Source: Fusobacterium sp. SYSU M8D902 (GTDB taxonomy: Bacteria > Fusobacteriota > Fusobacteriia > Fusobacteriales > Fusobacteriaceae). Taken from it: a DNA stretch of 53,831 bases. Position numbers and translations under genes: made by a program. The stretch covers positions 1-53,831 of the forward strand of contig NZ_JBEFNA010000014.1 of NCBI RefSeq assembly GCF_040199715.1, in the 5' to 3' direction. Positions 37,542 to 45,847 of the stretch are shown here, piece by piece. Positions within the stretch are counted from its first letter, which is position 1, and each line of letters begins with the position of its first letter. Below the pieces are notes generated by a model. That model saw nothing but the letters and a program-made list of their open reading frames with translations. It was not told where the DNA came from and did no database searches.

Positions 37542-38497
37542 TATTCTTCAACTCCCTCTTCTTCTAATCCTCTTTTGATTACGTATAGTAATTCCAATAT
37601 CTCTTCATACTTATCTGTATGATTTATCTTATCTCTAATAGCATTTGAATTTCTAATTCCTTTTAGATACCAACATAGGTGCTTTCTTAACTCAAATATA
37701 AATGGTCTCTCTGGATGCTCTATCTGAGTTCTTCTAGTATGTTCAATTGCCATATCTATTCTATCCATTGATGTCACAGGATTCAATATTTTTCCATGCT
37801 CTAGGTACTCTCTAATATCTCTTATTAACCAAGGATTTCCAAATATACCTCTAGCTAACATAACTCCATCTACACCTGAATAATCTATTCTCTCCTTAGC
37901 ATCTTCAGCAGTAAAAATATCTCCATTTCCTATTACAGGAATAGATACGCTCTCCTTTACTGATTTGATTATGCTCCAATCTGCTTTTCCTGTATACATC
38001 TGTTCTCTAGTTCTTCCATGTACAGTGATATGTTTACATCCTACCTTTTCTGCTATTTTTGCTATTTGAACAGGATTTTTAAACTCTTTGTATCCCGCTC
38101 TTATCTTAATTGATAACCCCGTATCATCATTTAAAGCACTTCTTAACTCTGATAACATAGCTCTTATATGTTCTGGTTTCTCCATTAAAGCTGATCCATA
38201 ACCATTGTTTGTTATCTTTTTCATTGGACATCCTGAATTGATATCTATGTGCTTAACACCTAATTTTTCTACAAATTTTGCACTCTCTACCATCTTAGGA
38301 ATATCCTTCCCAAAGAGTTGAACTGAATCTCCCTCTCTAAGTCTCAATATAACTTTTAAAGTTTTTTCAGAGGCACACTCCATTGCATTGATACTTACCA
38401 TCTCTGTAAATAACATATCTGGGTTAAACTCTTTTAATATTCCTCTATATGTATAATCTGTAACTCCTGCTATGGGAGCTATATATATTTTTTTCAT
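37541..38497 (-). CDS. dus: tRNA-dihydrouridine synthase
   Basis: Reduces uridines in the tRNA D-loop using FMN. 318 residues: a TIM barrel with YIAPIAGVTDYTYR at the start, the catalytic cysteine in NSGCPMKKITNNGYGSAL, IKIRAGYKE, HGRTREQMYTG and GVMLARGIFGNPW, then the helical C-terminal domain. The overall features are DusB-like. The ATG at 38497 has GGAGG ten bases upstream; the frame reaches a TTG eight codons earlier that lies upstream of this site. It is the first gene of the long run and has a promoter at 38545-38573. Confidence 0.95.
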   Translation of the reverse strand: MKKIYIAPIAGVTDYTYRGILKEFNPDMLFTEMVSINAMECASEKTLKVILRLREGDSVQLFGKDIPKMVESAKFVEKLGVKHIDINSGCPMKKITNNGYGSALMEKPEHIRAMLSELRSALNDDTGLSIKIRAGYKEFKNPVQIAKIAEKVGCKHITVHGRTREQMYTGKADWSIIKSVKESVSIPVIGNGDIFTAEDAKERIDYSGVDGVMLARGIFGNPWLIRDIREYLEHGKILNPVTSMDRIDMAIEHTRRTQIEHPERPFIFELRKHLCWYLKGIRNSNAIRDKINHTDKYEEILELLYVIKRGLEEEGVEE

Positions 38498-38544
38498 AAA
38501 TTTAATTCCTCCAGCTCTCAATAAAAAGATATCTCAATCTAAAA

Positions 38545-38573
38545 ATTTTACCATATTTATAGCTTTTTTTCAA
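38545..38573 (-). promoter_or_regulatory. Promoter of the dus-mutS-lpt-... run
   Basis: On the minus strand TTGAAA (38568-38573), a 17-base spacer and TAAAAT (38545-38550). It lies between the terminator of the AAA/PD-DEXK gene and dus. Confidence 0.65.
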
Positions 38574-38584
38574 TATAACAAGAT

Positions 38585-38609
38585 AAAAAAGAGAGATTAC
38601 TCTCTCTTT
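38585..38609 (-). terminator. Terminator of the AAA/PD-DEXK gene
   Basis: A nine-pair stem AAAGAGAGA / TCTCTCTTT with a four-base loop and then TTTTTTATC on the minus strand. It begins two bases after the stop codon. Confidence 0.85.
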
Positions 38610-38611
38610 CA

Positions 38612-40255
38612 TTATTTTTCTATTTTATGATATACCCTTTTCCCGTCAAACACTAGGGCTATATTGGTTATATTAGCTATCCCTTCTCTTTTCAAAAGAG
38701 TATCATATCTATTTATCTTAATCTGATTTAAAGCTTCATCTAACTCTTTTTCTACTGTTCTATCCTTTAATCTCTTTAACTCTAAAATATACGCTGGTTT
38801 ATTTTTTTCTATTGGTTTCAATATTATGTCTGGTCTTCCATCTCCACTTTCAAAATTAGGAATTGAAAAATAGGTCCCTTCTAATCCATGTAAAAATCCT
38901 GCTAAAAGAGTTTGATAAGGATTTTCATATCTTTTGTCTGTGTCATAAGTACTCATTGCATTTAACACAAGATTTTCAAGACAACTTATTATCTCATCTA
39001 AATTTTTAGTTAAAAGTGCCACTTTTAATCTACTAATAGTCCCAAGTCCATTAAAGATAATATCTACAAAGAGGTTTTTAAAAAATGTCATAATCTCATT
39101 GTTAGGTATTCTCACAAAATATGTATTTATATCTATCTTTTCTTTCACTGTTAAATATCCTGAAAACAGTAATAATTCCCATAAATCATCTGAAGACAGA
39201 TTACTCCCTAAAGCTATACTTTGGCTTATATATACTACTGTTTCTTTTCTATTAAATAGATTATTTAATGTATCAAACACCATTTTTTCAGAGTTCTTAA
39301 GTAACTCTTTTATTAAAGTATTTCCAGAAGTGTTTATCCAATAAGCTTCTAATTTTTTAGTTTTTAAAAATTTTAATATACTTAAAGGATTATATACTTC
39401 AGAATCTCCAAATTTATATCCATTATACCAAGACTTTACCTCATCAAGCTTATAGCTAACTCCATAATCTTGGAGAGATTTTTCTACTTCATCTTCAAGT
39501 AATCCAAAATATTGAGAATACTCATCATTAAGAATAGTATAGTTTTCTATATTGTTCAAGTCAGAGAAAATTCCTGCCTGAGCAACTCTGACTATTCCAG
39601 TTAAAACTCCCATATGCAAATATTGATTAGTTTTTAAGACATCTCCATAAAATCCCTTAATAAAATCTTTTACCTCATCATAATATCCTTTTTCATATGC
39701 TGTTATAATAGGATAGTCATATTCGTCTATCAATAAAATAACTTGTTGATTATATTTTCTATATAGAAGCTCTGTTATAAATTTCAATGCTCTTTTTAAC
39801 TCACTAAAATTTGCTTTTCTAAATTGTAAATTTTCAAACAGTTGTATCTCTTCTGGAAAACACATATTTTTTAAACCTTGATACTCCTTAATAATATTAA
39901 TAATAAGAAGTTCTATCTCTTCTATAAACTCTTTAAAATTGTTTCCTCTTATATCTTTCATTGAAAAAAATATTACAGGATATTTTCCTTGTTCACTTAT
40001 CATAGGAGAGTTTTCTATGTACAAATCATTAAATAGTTTTCTATTCTCTTCTCTATTTTTTATATCAAAGAAATATCTAAGAGTGGACATATTAAGAGTT
40101 TTCCCAAATCTTCTTGGTCTACAAAACAGTTTTATCTTAGCTCCATCAAAAAGAATATCCTCTATGAATTTAGTCTTATCTATATAGTAATAGTCAAAAG
40201 TTATTATTTCTTTAAAATCTTCAACTCCAAGTCCTAATTTTTTTTGTTTTAACAT
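38612..40255 (-). CDS. AAA-ATPase-like protein with C-terminal PD-(D/E)XK nuclease domain
   Basis: 547 residues. The N-terminal domain (about 8-280) is the AAA-ATPase-like family, with an unusual P-loop CRPRRFGKTLNMS and an acidic VILLIDEYDYPI strand as Walker B. The C-terminal domain (about 440-545) has the PD-(D/E)XK pattern: GRPDIILKP followed by AYILELKRLK, the D...ELK core. Such genes are common in Bacteroidetes, clostridia and fusobacteria and their role is unknown; defence or mobile-element links are often proposed. The ATG at 40255 has AGGAGGG four bases upstream; the in-frame ATG 18 codons before it lies upstream of the promoter's -10 box. It forms its own unit. Confidence 0.88.
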   Translation of the reverse strand: MLKQKKLGLGVEDFKEIITFDYYYIDKTKFIEDILFDGAKIKLFCRPRRFGKTLNMSTLRYFFDIKNREENRKLFNDLYIENSPMISEQGKYPVIFFSMKDIRGNNFKEFIEEIELLIINIIKEYQGLKNMCFPEEIQLFENLQFRKANFSELKRALKFITELLYRKYNQQVILLIDEYDYPIITAYEKGYYDEVKDFIKGFYGDVLKTNQYLHMGVLTGIVRVAQAGIFSDLNNIENYTILNDEYSQYFGLLEDEVEKSLQDYGVSYKLDEVKSWYNGYKFGDSEVYNPLSILKFLKTKKLEAYWINTSGNTLIKELLKNSEKMVFDTLNNLFNRKETVVYISQSIALGSNLSSDDLWELLLFSGYLTVKEKIDINTYFVRIPNNEIMTFFKNLFVDIIFNGLGTISRLKVALLTKNLDEIISCLENLVLNAMSTYDTDKRYENPYQTLLAGFLHGLEGTYFSIPNFESGDGRPDIILKPIEKNKPAYILELKRLKDRTVEKELDEALNQIKINRYDTLLKREGIANITNIALVFDGKRVYHKIEK

Positions 40256-40277
40256 AAAACCCTCCTCTCTATTCCCA

Positions 40278-40310
40278 ATTATATTATACCATGAATTTCT
40301 TATTAACAAA
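40278..40310 (-). promoter_or_regulatory. Promoter of the AAA/PD-DEXK gene
   Basis: The minus strand has two overlapping TATAAT boxes (40283-40288 and 40278-40283). The best -35 candidates are TTGTTA at 40304-40309 (spacer 15) or neighbouring T-rich hexamers, so the -35 is weak. Confidence 0.5.
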
Positions 40311-40328
40311 ATTATAACTTTTTGTTAA

Positions 40329-40363
40329 TAGAAAATAGACTGCTACAATTAGTAACAGCCTAT
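40329..40363 (-). terminator. Terminator after the symporter gene
   Basis: In minus-strand RNA, 12 continuous pairs (40352-40363 with 40335-40346), two of them G-U, and a five-base loop, then UUUUC. The two G-U pairs become mismatches on the plus strand, so the structure fits the minus-strand transcript. The T run is modest. Confidence 0.6.
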
Positions 40364-40369
40364 CTTTTA

Positions 40370-41599
40370 TTATTTTAATTTTTTCAACATCCAGTCCTTA
40401 CCTTCTACTAATCTTGTAACTAACATAGCTGCAACTGTATCTCCTGTAGCATTTATCATTGTAGCAGGTGGATCTACAAGGTATCCAATAGTTGCAATTA
40501 TTGGAAATGCTCCTGGTGGGAACCCATACATTGTAACTATCAACATCTCTCCGATCAATCCTCCACCTGGTACTCCAGACATTACAACTCCACCTAAAAT
40601 AGATAGAATCAGAGCACTTATATACACACCTACCCCTTCAAATGGAACATTATATATTCCAAAAAGAAACGATATCTTAAGTATTGAACTAAATACTGTT
40701 CCATCCATATGAGTAGTAGCACCTATTGGTAAAACTATCTCTCTAATATCCTTAGGAACTCCTATTCTTTCAGCAGCTTCTAAGTTTACTGGAAGAGTTG
40801 CTATACTACTCTGTGTAGCTATTGATGTTATTGCTGGTGAAATCAGATTTTTCATAGATTTCATCCCCAATTTTCCCCCAGCTATATATCCATATATTGG
40901 GAACATTATGAAGAAATAAGCTATACACAATGGATAGTAAACTATCATAGCCCTAGTATATGATCCAATCAACTCTTTTCCATACTCTCCAACTAAAGCG
41001 GCAAAGTAAGCTCCTAGCCCTATGGGTGCATAGTACATAAGTAGACTTATCATCTTCAAAAATACATCTGCTAAGGCTTCTAATCCCTTAGCTAATGGTC
41101 TTCCCTTTTCTCCTATCATATTTATACACAATCCAAAAACAATTGAAAATATTATCAATGGCAACATATTCTTTCTTGAAATCAGTTCTGGAAAATCTGT
41201 TACTGTTATAGCTTTTACTATTTGATCACCTGTTTGAAATGGCTTTAGTGCCTCAGCTGAAGGTAAACTCAAATGTACTCCCTGTGCTGGTGGAAAGATA
41301 TTTACAACTATTAATATTATAACTGCAGCTACAGCACCTGTTGAAACAAATACCAATAAAAGATTTTTCAATATACTCTTCAATCTTTTCATATCATTCA
41401 TACTTGATATTGAACTACTTATTGTCACAAAAACCAAAGGTACAACTATCATAAACATACCATTTACAAATAGATCTCCCAAAGGTTTTAACACCTTAGC
41501 TTTTTCACCAAAATTTACACCTATTATACTCCCTAAAATAATTGCCCCTATCAATATTACAGAAAATCTATATGATTCCCATACCCCTTTTTTATCCAT
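40370..41599 (-). CDS. Dicarboxylate/amino acid:cation symporter (DAACS family)
   Basis: 409 residues with eight helices and two re-entrant loops, as in GltP/GltPh. The serine-rich loop ITSIATQSSIATLPV, the ATTHMDGTVFSS segment, GYLVDPPATMI and the substrate/cation motif NATGD are present. It takes up glutamate, aspartate, serine or a dicarboxylate with sodium or protons; the substrate is not certain. The ATG has AGGAGAG. It lies between dapF and the AAA/PD-DEXK gene and has its own terminator; I found no strong promoter in the 165 bp upstream. Confidence 0.92.
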   Translation of the reverse strand: MDKKGVWESYRFSVILIGAIILGSIIGVNFGEKAKVLKPLGDLFVNGMFMIVVPLVFVTISSSISSMNDMKRLKSILKNLLLVFVSTGAVAAVIILIVVNIFPPAQGVHLSLPSAEALKPFQTGDQIVKAITVTDFPELISRKNMLPLIIFSIVFGLCINMIGEKGRPLAKGLEALADVFLKMISLLMYYAPIGLGAYFAALVGEYGKELIGSYTRAMIVYYPLCIAYFFIMFPIYGYIAGGKLGMKSMKNLISPAITSIATQSSIATLPVNLEAAERIGVPKDIREIVLPIGATTHMDGTVFSSILKISFLFGIYNVPFEGVGVYISALILSILGGVVMSGVPGGGLIGEMLIVTMYGFPPGAFPIIATIGYLVDPPATMINATGDTVAAMLVTRLVEGKDWMLKKLK

Positions 41600-41637
41600 T
41601 TCACACTCTCCTCTATTTTTTTCACTACTATTTTACT

Positions 41638-41660
41638 AAAAAAATTCTAATTTGAGAATC
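41638..41660 (-). terminator. Weak terminator after dapF
   Basis: Only five pairs (ATTCT / AGAAT, six-base loop), but followed by seven T on the minus strand. It lies about 105 bp after the dapF stop and close to the symporter start. It is marginal. Confidence 0.3.
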
Positions 41661-41764
41661 ATTCAATTTTTTTTATTCATTGTTCATAGTTTTTATAAAT
41701 ATCTCTTAAAATATCTAAGATTTATTACTTTTTTATATTCATCTTTAAAGAATAATCCTATCTT

Positions 41765-42601
41765 TTATTTTAAAAACTCTCCATTACAGATTGTTTCAGC
41801 CTCTCCTCTCATTAAGATGTTGTAATCCTCATCTAATTCTATGAATATCACTCCACCCTCTGCCAACATCTTAACCTTTTTGCTCTTTATCTTGCCCAGC
41901 TTATATGCAATAGCAGCTGATGCACAACTTCCTGTTCCACAACCAAGTGTTCTAGAAGCTCCTCTCTCCCAAGTTTTTATCTCAATTGTCCCCTCATCTA
42001 TTACTTTTATAAAATTTACATTTGTCTTTCTTGGAAAAATATCTGTACTATACTCTATAGCTCTTCCCAATCTATCCACATCATAATTTTTATAATCATC
42101 AACAACTATAACTGTATGAGGAACTCCCATTAAAACAGATGAGATTCTTATCTCTTGTCCTTCAACAATAATTTTCTCCTCTAAAATACTATCTTTTGTA
42201 ATAGTACAAGGGATTGCTTCACTTCTAAAATCAACCCTTCCCATATTCACAGATATGTATTTAAGCTCATCTTCTTTAAATGTCAAAACAATATTTTTTA
42301 TTCCAGCATCTGTTTCTACTGAAAATCTCTCTTTTGTTATAATCTCATTATCATATATAAATTTTGAAAAACATCTTATTCCATTCCCACACATCTCTCC
42401 TCTTGAACCATCTGAATTATAGTAATTCATCTTTATATCTGCTATTTCACTCTCTTCACAAGTCATCAATCCGTCTGCCCCTACTCCAAAATGTCTGTCA
42501 CACATCTTTTTAGCTAACATCTCCAGATCTAATCCTTTATTCTCCATTCCATTTATCAATATAAAATCATTTCCTGCTGCTTGTAATTTTGAAAATTTCA
42601 T
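41765..42601 (-). CDS. dapF: Diaminopimelate epimerase
   Basis: Converts LL- to meso-diaminopimelate for peptidoglycan and lysine. 278 residues. The two catalytic cysteines are Cys71 in MCGNGIRC and Cys221 in TLGCGTGSCASA, both intact, and the QAAGNDFILI start is typical. The ATG has GGGAGAAA. It lies 156 bp behind lysA, a gap with a TATAAT at 42734-42739 on the minus strand but no convincing -35, so cotranscription with lysA or a separate start are both possible. Confidence 0.96.
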   Translation of the reverse strand: MKFSKLQAAGNDFILINGMENKGLDLEMLAKKMCDRHFGVGADGLMTCEESEIADIKMNYYNSDGSRGEMCGNGIRCFSKFIYDNEIITKERFSVETDAGIKNIVLTFKEDELKYISVNMGRVDFRSEAIPCTITKDSILEEKIIVEGQEIRISSVLMGVPHTVIVVDDYKNYDVDRLGRAIEYSTDIFPRKTNVNFIKVIDEGTIEIKTWERGASRTLGCGTGSCASAAIAYKLGKIKSKKVKMLAEGGVIFIELDEDYNILMRGEAETICNGEFLK

Positions 42602-42757
42602 CTAGTTTCTCCCTTTTATTACAGATTTTTCTCTATTCTAACTCACTGTTAAATTTTTTTCTATTCTTCAATCTATTTATTTTTTTATTCACGCAAACAT
42701 AATAAGAACACTGATTTTTATTATCTTTCAATCATTATACAGTTCATCTTATTTGAA

Positions 42758-44062
42758 TTACAGTTGAATAAAGAGATCATTTTTTACCATATCTTCATAA
42801 CTCTCTCTTCTAATTGCCAATGAACTTTTTCCATCTTTTACAAAAACAACAGCTGGTCTTCTCATTTTATTATAATTACTTGCCATAGAATATCCATAAG
42901 CTCCAGTTGTTGATACCAATAAAAGATCTCCCACTTCACCTTTTTCCAATACACCATTTTTTATGATTAAATCTCCAGATTCACAACACTTACCAGCTAC
43001 TGTTACCACCTCTTTTTCAACCATATTTAATTTATTTGCCACCACTCCATCATATTTTGCTTGATACAGAGCTGGTCTTATATTGTCAGTCATTCCTCCA
43101 TCTATAAACATATATTTTATCCCACCATAAGTTTTTTTATAGCCACCAATTTTATATAGAGTACTTCCTGCATTTCCAACTATACTTCTTCCAGGTTCTA
43201 TACTCACCCTCTTCACACTCAAACTATGCTCTTCTAATTTTTCCTCCAACTCTTTAATCATAGTTTTCATAAAAGCATTTATATCTATAGCCACATCACC
43301 ATCAGTATAATATACTCCAAATCCTCCCCCTAAATTTATCTCTGGTATCTCTATATTTAGATTTTGAGATATTTTTTTAGTCTCTATAACCATAGTATTT
43401 ATAGCTTCTAAAAAAGCCTTAGTATCAAAAATTTGTGACCCTATATGACAATGAAATCCTATAAAATCCAAATTCCTATCTATAACTATTTTCTTTATTA
43501 TATTTGTTAAATTCTCATCAAAGATTGATTCTCCAAATTTTGAAGTATGCTTAGAAGTCCTTATATACTCATGAGTATGAGCATCTATTCCTATATTTAA
43601 TCTCAACATAACTTTTATCTTTTTATCTCTCTTTTTACAAAGCTTAGATAGTTTCTCTATCTCCAACTCATTATCTATTATTATACTTCCAACTCCATAA
43701 TCTAAGCACATCTCCAACTCTTCCAATGTCTTGTTGTTACCATGCATATGAACTCTTTCCATAGCTAATCCACTAGCTTTTATTGTATAAAGTTCACCAC
43801 CAGATACAGCATCTATATCTAAATCATATTTTTCCACTAGCTGACACATAGCCTTAGCTAAAAAAGCTTTAGAGGCATATACTACCTGTGTATCAAATTT
43901 ACTACTTTTAAAACTCTCCTTATAACTCTTCATATTTTCTTCTATCAGTTGCTGATCCATTATATATAGAGGTGTTCCATACTCTTTTTCTAATTTATCA
44001 ACTCTTATTCCTCCAATTGATAAAACTCCAGATTCATTTTTCATTGTACCCAAAAATTTCAT
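42758..44062 (-). CDS. lysA: Diaminopimelate decarboxylase
   Basis: Decarboxylates meso-diaminopimelate to L-lysine. 434 residues of a fold III PLP enzyme. Lys65 in VYASKAF is the PLP lysine. HCHIGSQ, GGGFGVYY, EPGRSIVGNAG and the second-subunit Cys in AGKCCESGD are all present. Its promoter lies at 44106-44134. The leader is under 50 bases, so there is no lysine riboswitch. With dapF it forms a lysine/diaminopimelate pair. Confidence 0.97.
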   Translation of the reverse strand: MKFLGTMKNESGVLSIGGIRVDKLEKEYGTPLYIMDQQLIEENMKSYKESFKSSKFDTQVVYASKAFLAKAMCQLVEKYDLDIDAVSGGELYTIKASGLAMERVHMHGNNKTLEELEMCLDYGVGSIIIDNELEIEKLSKLCKKRDKKIKVMLRLNIGIDAHTHEYIRTSKHTSKFGESIFDENLTNIIKKIVIDRNLDFIGFHCHIGSQIFDTKAFLEAINTMVIETKKISQNLNIEIPEINLGGGFGVYYTDGDVAIDINAFMKTMIKELEEKLEEHSLSVKRVSIEPGRSIVGNAGSTLYKIGGYKKTYGGIKYMFIDGGMTDNIRPALYQAKYDGVVANKLNMVEKEVVTVAGKCCESGDLIIKNGVLEKGEVGDLLLVSTTGAYGYSMASNYNKMRRPAVVFVKDGKSSLAIRRESYEDMVKNDLFIQL

Positions 44063-44105
44063 TTCTCCCCTCCCATAAAATTTTAAGTTTATCCTTTTAT
44101 AATAT

Positions 44106-44134
44106 TTTATACTCTACATATAACAAAAAATCAA
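44106..44134 (-). promoter_or_regulatory. Promoter of lysA
   Basis: On the minus strand TTGATT (44129-44134), a 17-base spacer and TATAAA (44106-44111), directly beyond the MATE terminator. Confidence 0.7.
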
Positions 44135-44142
44135 CAAAAGTT

Positions 44143-44180
44143 AAAAAAAGAGCCATTGCATAAAAAAATTGCAACTGCTC
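44143..44180 (-). terminator. Terminator after the MATE gene
   Basis: An 11-pair arm GAGCAGTTGCA / TGCAATGGCTC (one G-U pair, one A-G mismatch in the minus-strand RNA), nine-base loop and then seven T on the minus strand, 10 bp after the MATE stop. Confidence 0.75.
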
Positions 44181-44190
44181 CTTTAAATTA

Positions 44191-45522
44191 CTATTTTCTT
44201 GTAACTGTATACCTCATCATAAATTTCTTTAAAAATGGATAAGTCAGTACTGCAGTTATAAAATCTGCAAAAGGTAGTGCCAACCAGATCCCATTAATTC
44301 CTAAAACTCTTGGTAATATCATCAAAGCTATAAATACAAAAAGAAAGCTTCTTGACATACAAATTATATTTGAGATAGAAGGACTTTCAACTGCTTGTAG
44401 ATAAGCTATATTTACAAAGTTGAAACCTAAAAATGAAAGTGCTATTGAATACAGAATAAATCCCTTTGCTGATTCAATTATAAGTGGTACATCACTTGTG
44501 AAAACACTTACAACATTTTTAGAGTATATAAATATCAAAGCTAATGAAACTACTGATGTTATAAAACATACCTTATGAGCAAAAACAAACATCTTTCTCA
44601 CTCTCTTAAACTTCTTAACTCCAAAGTTATAACTCACTATTGGTTGTATCCCCTGTGATAATCCAGTAAATAACATTCTAAAAAACATAAAACTATAAGA
44701 TATAATTCCATAGGCTGCTGTTCCAAAAACACCAGCTTTCTCCATAAAGGCTATATTCAACAGAACTGTAATCACCGCCACAGCAAACTCCAATATAAAT
44801 GAAGGAAAGCCTATTGATAGCAATCTTTTTATCAATCTAAAATCTAATATTTTCCAATTCATCTTAAATCTAAAAGTTGAACCTATGAAGTGTCTACATA
44901 GATAGAGTGCTGATATTATCTGACTTATCGCAGTAGCTACTGCTCCTCCAACAATACCTAAATGAAACTGAAAAATAAATATATAATCTAGTACAATATT
45001 CAGAGCAGCTCCAATAAACATAGAGATCATAGCTCTTCTCGGGGCATTATCATTTCTTACCACTGCATTAAGTGACATTGACAACATCAAGAAAAACGTT
45101 GAAATGGTACAAGGATACATATATCCCTTTATCATTGGCATCAACTGATCATTAGCTCCCAATGTTTTCATCAGTGGTTCAGTAAATACAAATATTGCAA
45201 TTGCAACTATTGCATACACTATGATATTCAACAAAATAATATGGGAAAAACATTTATTCTGATACTCAATATCATTCTTTTTAAATGCTATAAGAGTTGC
45301 TCCCCCTATTCCAAACATCAAACTCAATGCTACAGTAAAATTTATTACAGGATAACCTATATTTACTGCTGCTACCCCATCACTTCCTACTCCTCTTGTG
45401 ATAAATATACCATCAGCTATATTGTATAGAGATACAACTAGCATACTTAAAGTTGACGGTATTGCAAAAGTAAAAAATAATTTAGATATACTCTCTTTTC
45501 CAAGATTCAAATTTTTGCTCAC
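44191..45522 (-). CDS. MATE-family multidrug/cation exporter (MepA-like)
   Basis: 443 residues with twelve helices in two MATE halves (about 10-220 and 235-440). The opening helix FTFAIPSTLSMLVVSLYNIADGIFI carries the family's first-helix pattern. MATE proteins export cationic drugs or metabolites with sodium or protons; the substrate is not predictable here. The start is GTG, with GGAAGG eight bases upstream; no ATG fits as well. A good promoter (45638-45666) and a perfect 24-bp palindrome between promoter and gene suggest control by a repressor that is not encoded next door. Confidence 0.9.
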   Translation of the reverse strand: MSKNLNLGKESISKLFFTFAIPSTLSMLVVSLYNIADGIFITRGVGSDGVAAVNIGYPVINFTVALSLMFGIGGATLIAFKKNDIEYQNKCFSHIILLNIIVYAIVAIAIFVFTEPLMKTLGANDQLMPMIKGYMYPCTISTFFLMLSMSLNAVVRNDNAPRRAMISMFIGAALNIVLDYIFIFQFHLGIVGGAVATAISQIISALYLCRHFIGSTFRFKMNWKILDFRLIKRLLSIGFPSFILEFAVAVITVLLNIAFMEKAGVFGTAAYGIISYSFMFFRMLFTGLSQGIQPIVSYNFGVKKFKRVRKMFVFAHKVCFITSVVSLALIFIYSKNVVSVFTSDVPLIIESAKGFILYSIALSFLGFNFVNIAYLQAVESPSISNIICMSRSFLFVFIALMILPRVLGINGIWLALPFADFITAVLTYPFLKKFMMRYTVTRK

Positions 45523-45587
45523 TTTTCACCTTCCCAAAATTAATTAACTTATACTGATAACAAAACTATGAAAATACCAACTTAATC

Positions 45588-45611
45588 ATTGAAATAATAT
45601 ATTATTTCAAT
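45588..45611. promoter_or_regulatory. Perfect 24-bp palindrome, probable operator
   Basis: ATTGAAATAA-TATA-TTATTTCAAT reads the same on both strands without a mismatch. It begins about 27 bases downstream of the -10 box of the MATE promoter, about position +20, where a bound dimeric repressor (for example a MarR or TetR type) would block transcription. There is no T run, so it is not a terminator. Confidence 0.6.
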
Positions 45612-45637
45612 ATTATTTTTATATCTTAAATCGTCTT

Positions 45638-45666
45638 ATAATAACATTTTTTTCTATTCAAGTCAA
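45638..45666 (-). promoter_or_regulatory. Promoter of the MATE gene
   Basis: On the minus strand TTGACT (45661-45666), a 17-base spacer and TATTAT (45638-45643). Confidence 0.75.
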
Positions 45667-45710
45667 TGATATTCCTAAGTATTTTTCACTTAATTTTTAA
45701 TAAAAAATAA

Positions 45711-45777
45711 GACCTCTATCCCCTACTCTCAAACCCTTATTTTATAAGGCGTCAAGCTAGGTACAGAGATCTTTTTT
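45711..45777. other. Structured element with nested stems, possible terminator or small RNA
   Basis: Outer arms GACCTCT (45711-45717) and AGAGATC (45765-45771) pair over seven positions (one G-U). Inside, CCTTAT (35-40) and ATAAGG (44-49 of the same line) form a perfect six-pair hairpin with a three-base loop at 45735-45749, separated by unpaired purine- and pyrimidine-rich bulges. On the plus strand a run of six T follows the outer stem; on the minus strand TTATTTTTTATT follows. The body is clearly less AT-rich than its surroundings. I do not recognise it as a known riboswitch. It could end pepF transcripts. Confidence 0.4.
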
Positions 45778-45784
45778 ATTATCA

Positions 45785-45847
45785 CTATTTTATATCTATC
45801 ACAGGAAATCTATTAGGTAATTTTATCCCCGCTTTTTTTAAAATTCT
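45785..45847 (-). pseudogene. Possible remnant of a gene's 3' end
   Basis: A 20-codon open frame on the minus strand ending ...KKAGIKLPNRFPVIDIK and a TAG, with a TAG directly before it and no start codon. It lies between the pepF stop and the structured element. The composition is protein-like, unlike random AT-rich spacer, so it might be the tail of a deleted gene with its terminator behind. The opposite strand is also open over this stretch (48 codons, no start). Support is weak. Confidence 0.2.

Noticed and set aside
40256-40309. Longer N terminus of the AAA/PD-DEXK protein
   Set aside because: The extra codons overlap the -10 boxes of its promoter; the ATG at 40255 has a strong Shine-Dalgarno.
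41645-41672. Fur-box-like GAATCATTC near the symporter
   Set aside because: Only the central nine bases are palindromic; the flanks match a 7-1-7 Fur site poorly and the gene is not an iron gene.
44063-44105. Possible lysine riboswitch before lysA
   Set aside because: The leader after the promoter is under 50 bases, far too short, and no lysine-riboswitch core is present.
45711-45777. PreQ1, purine, TPP or fluoride riboswitch
   Set aside because: The core sequences of these families are absent, and the MATE promoter lies downstream of the element, so it is not in the MATE leader.
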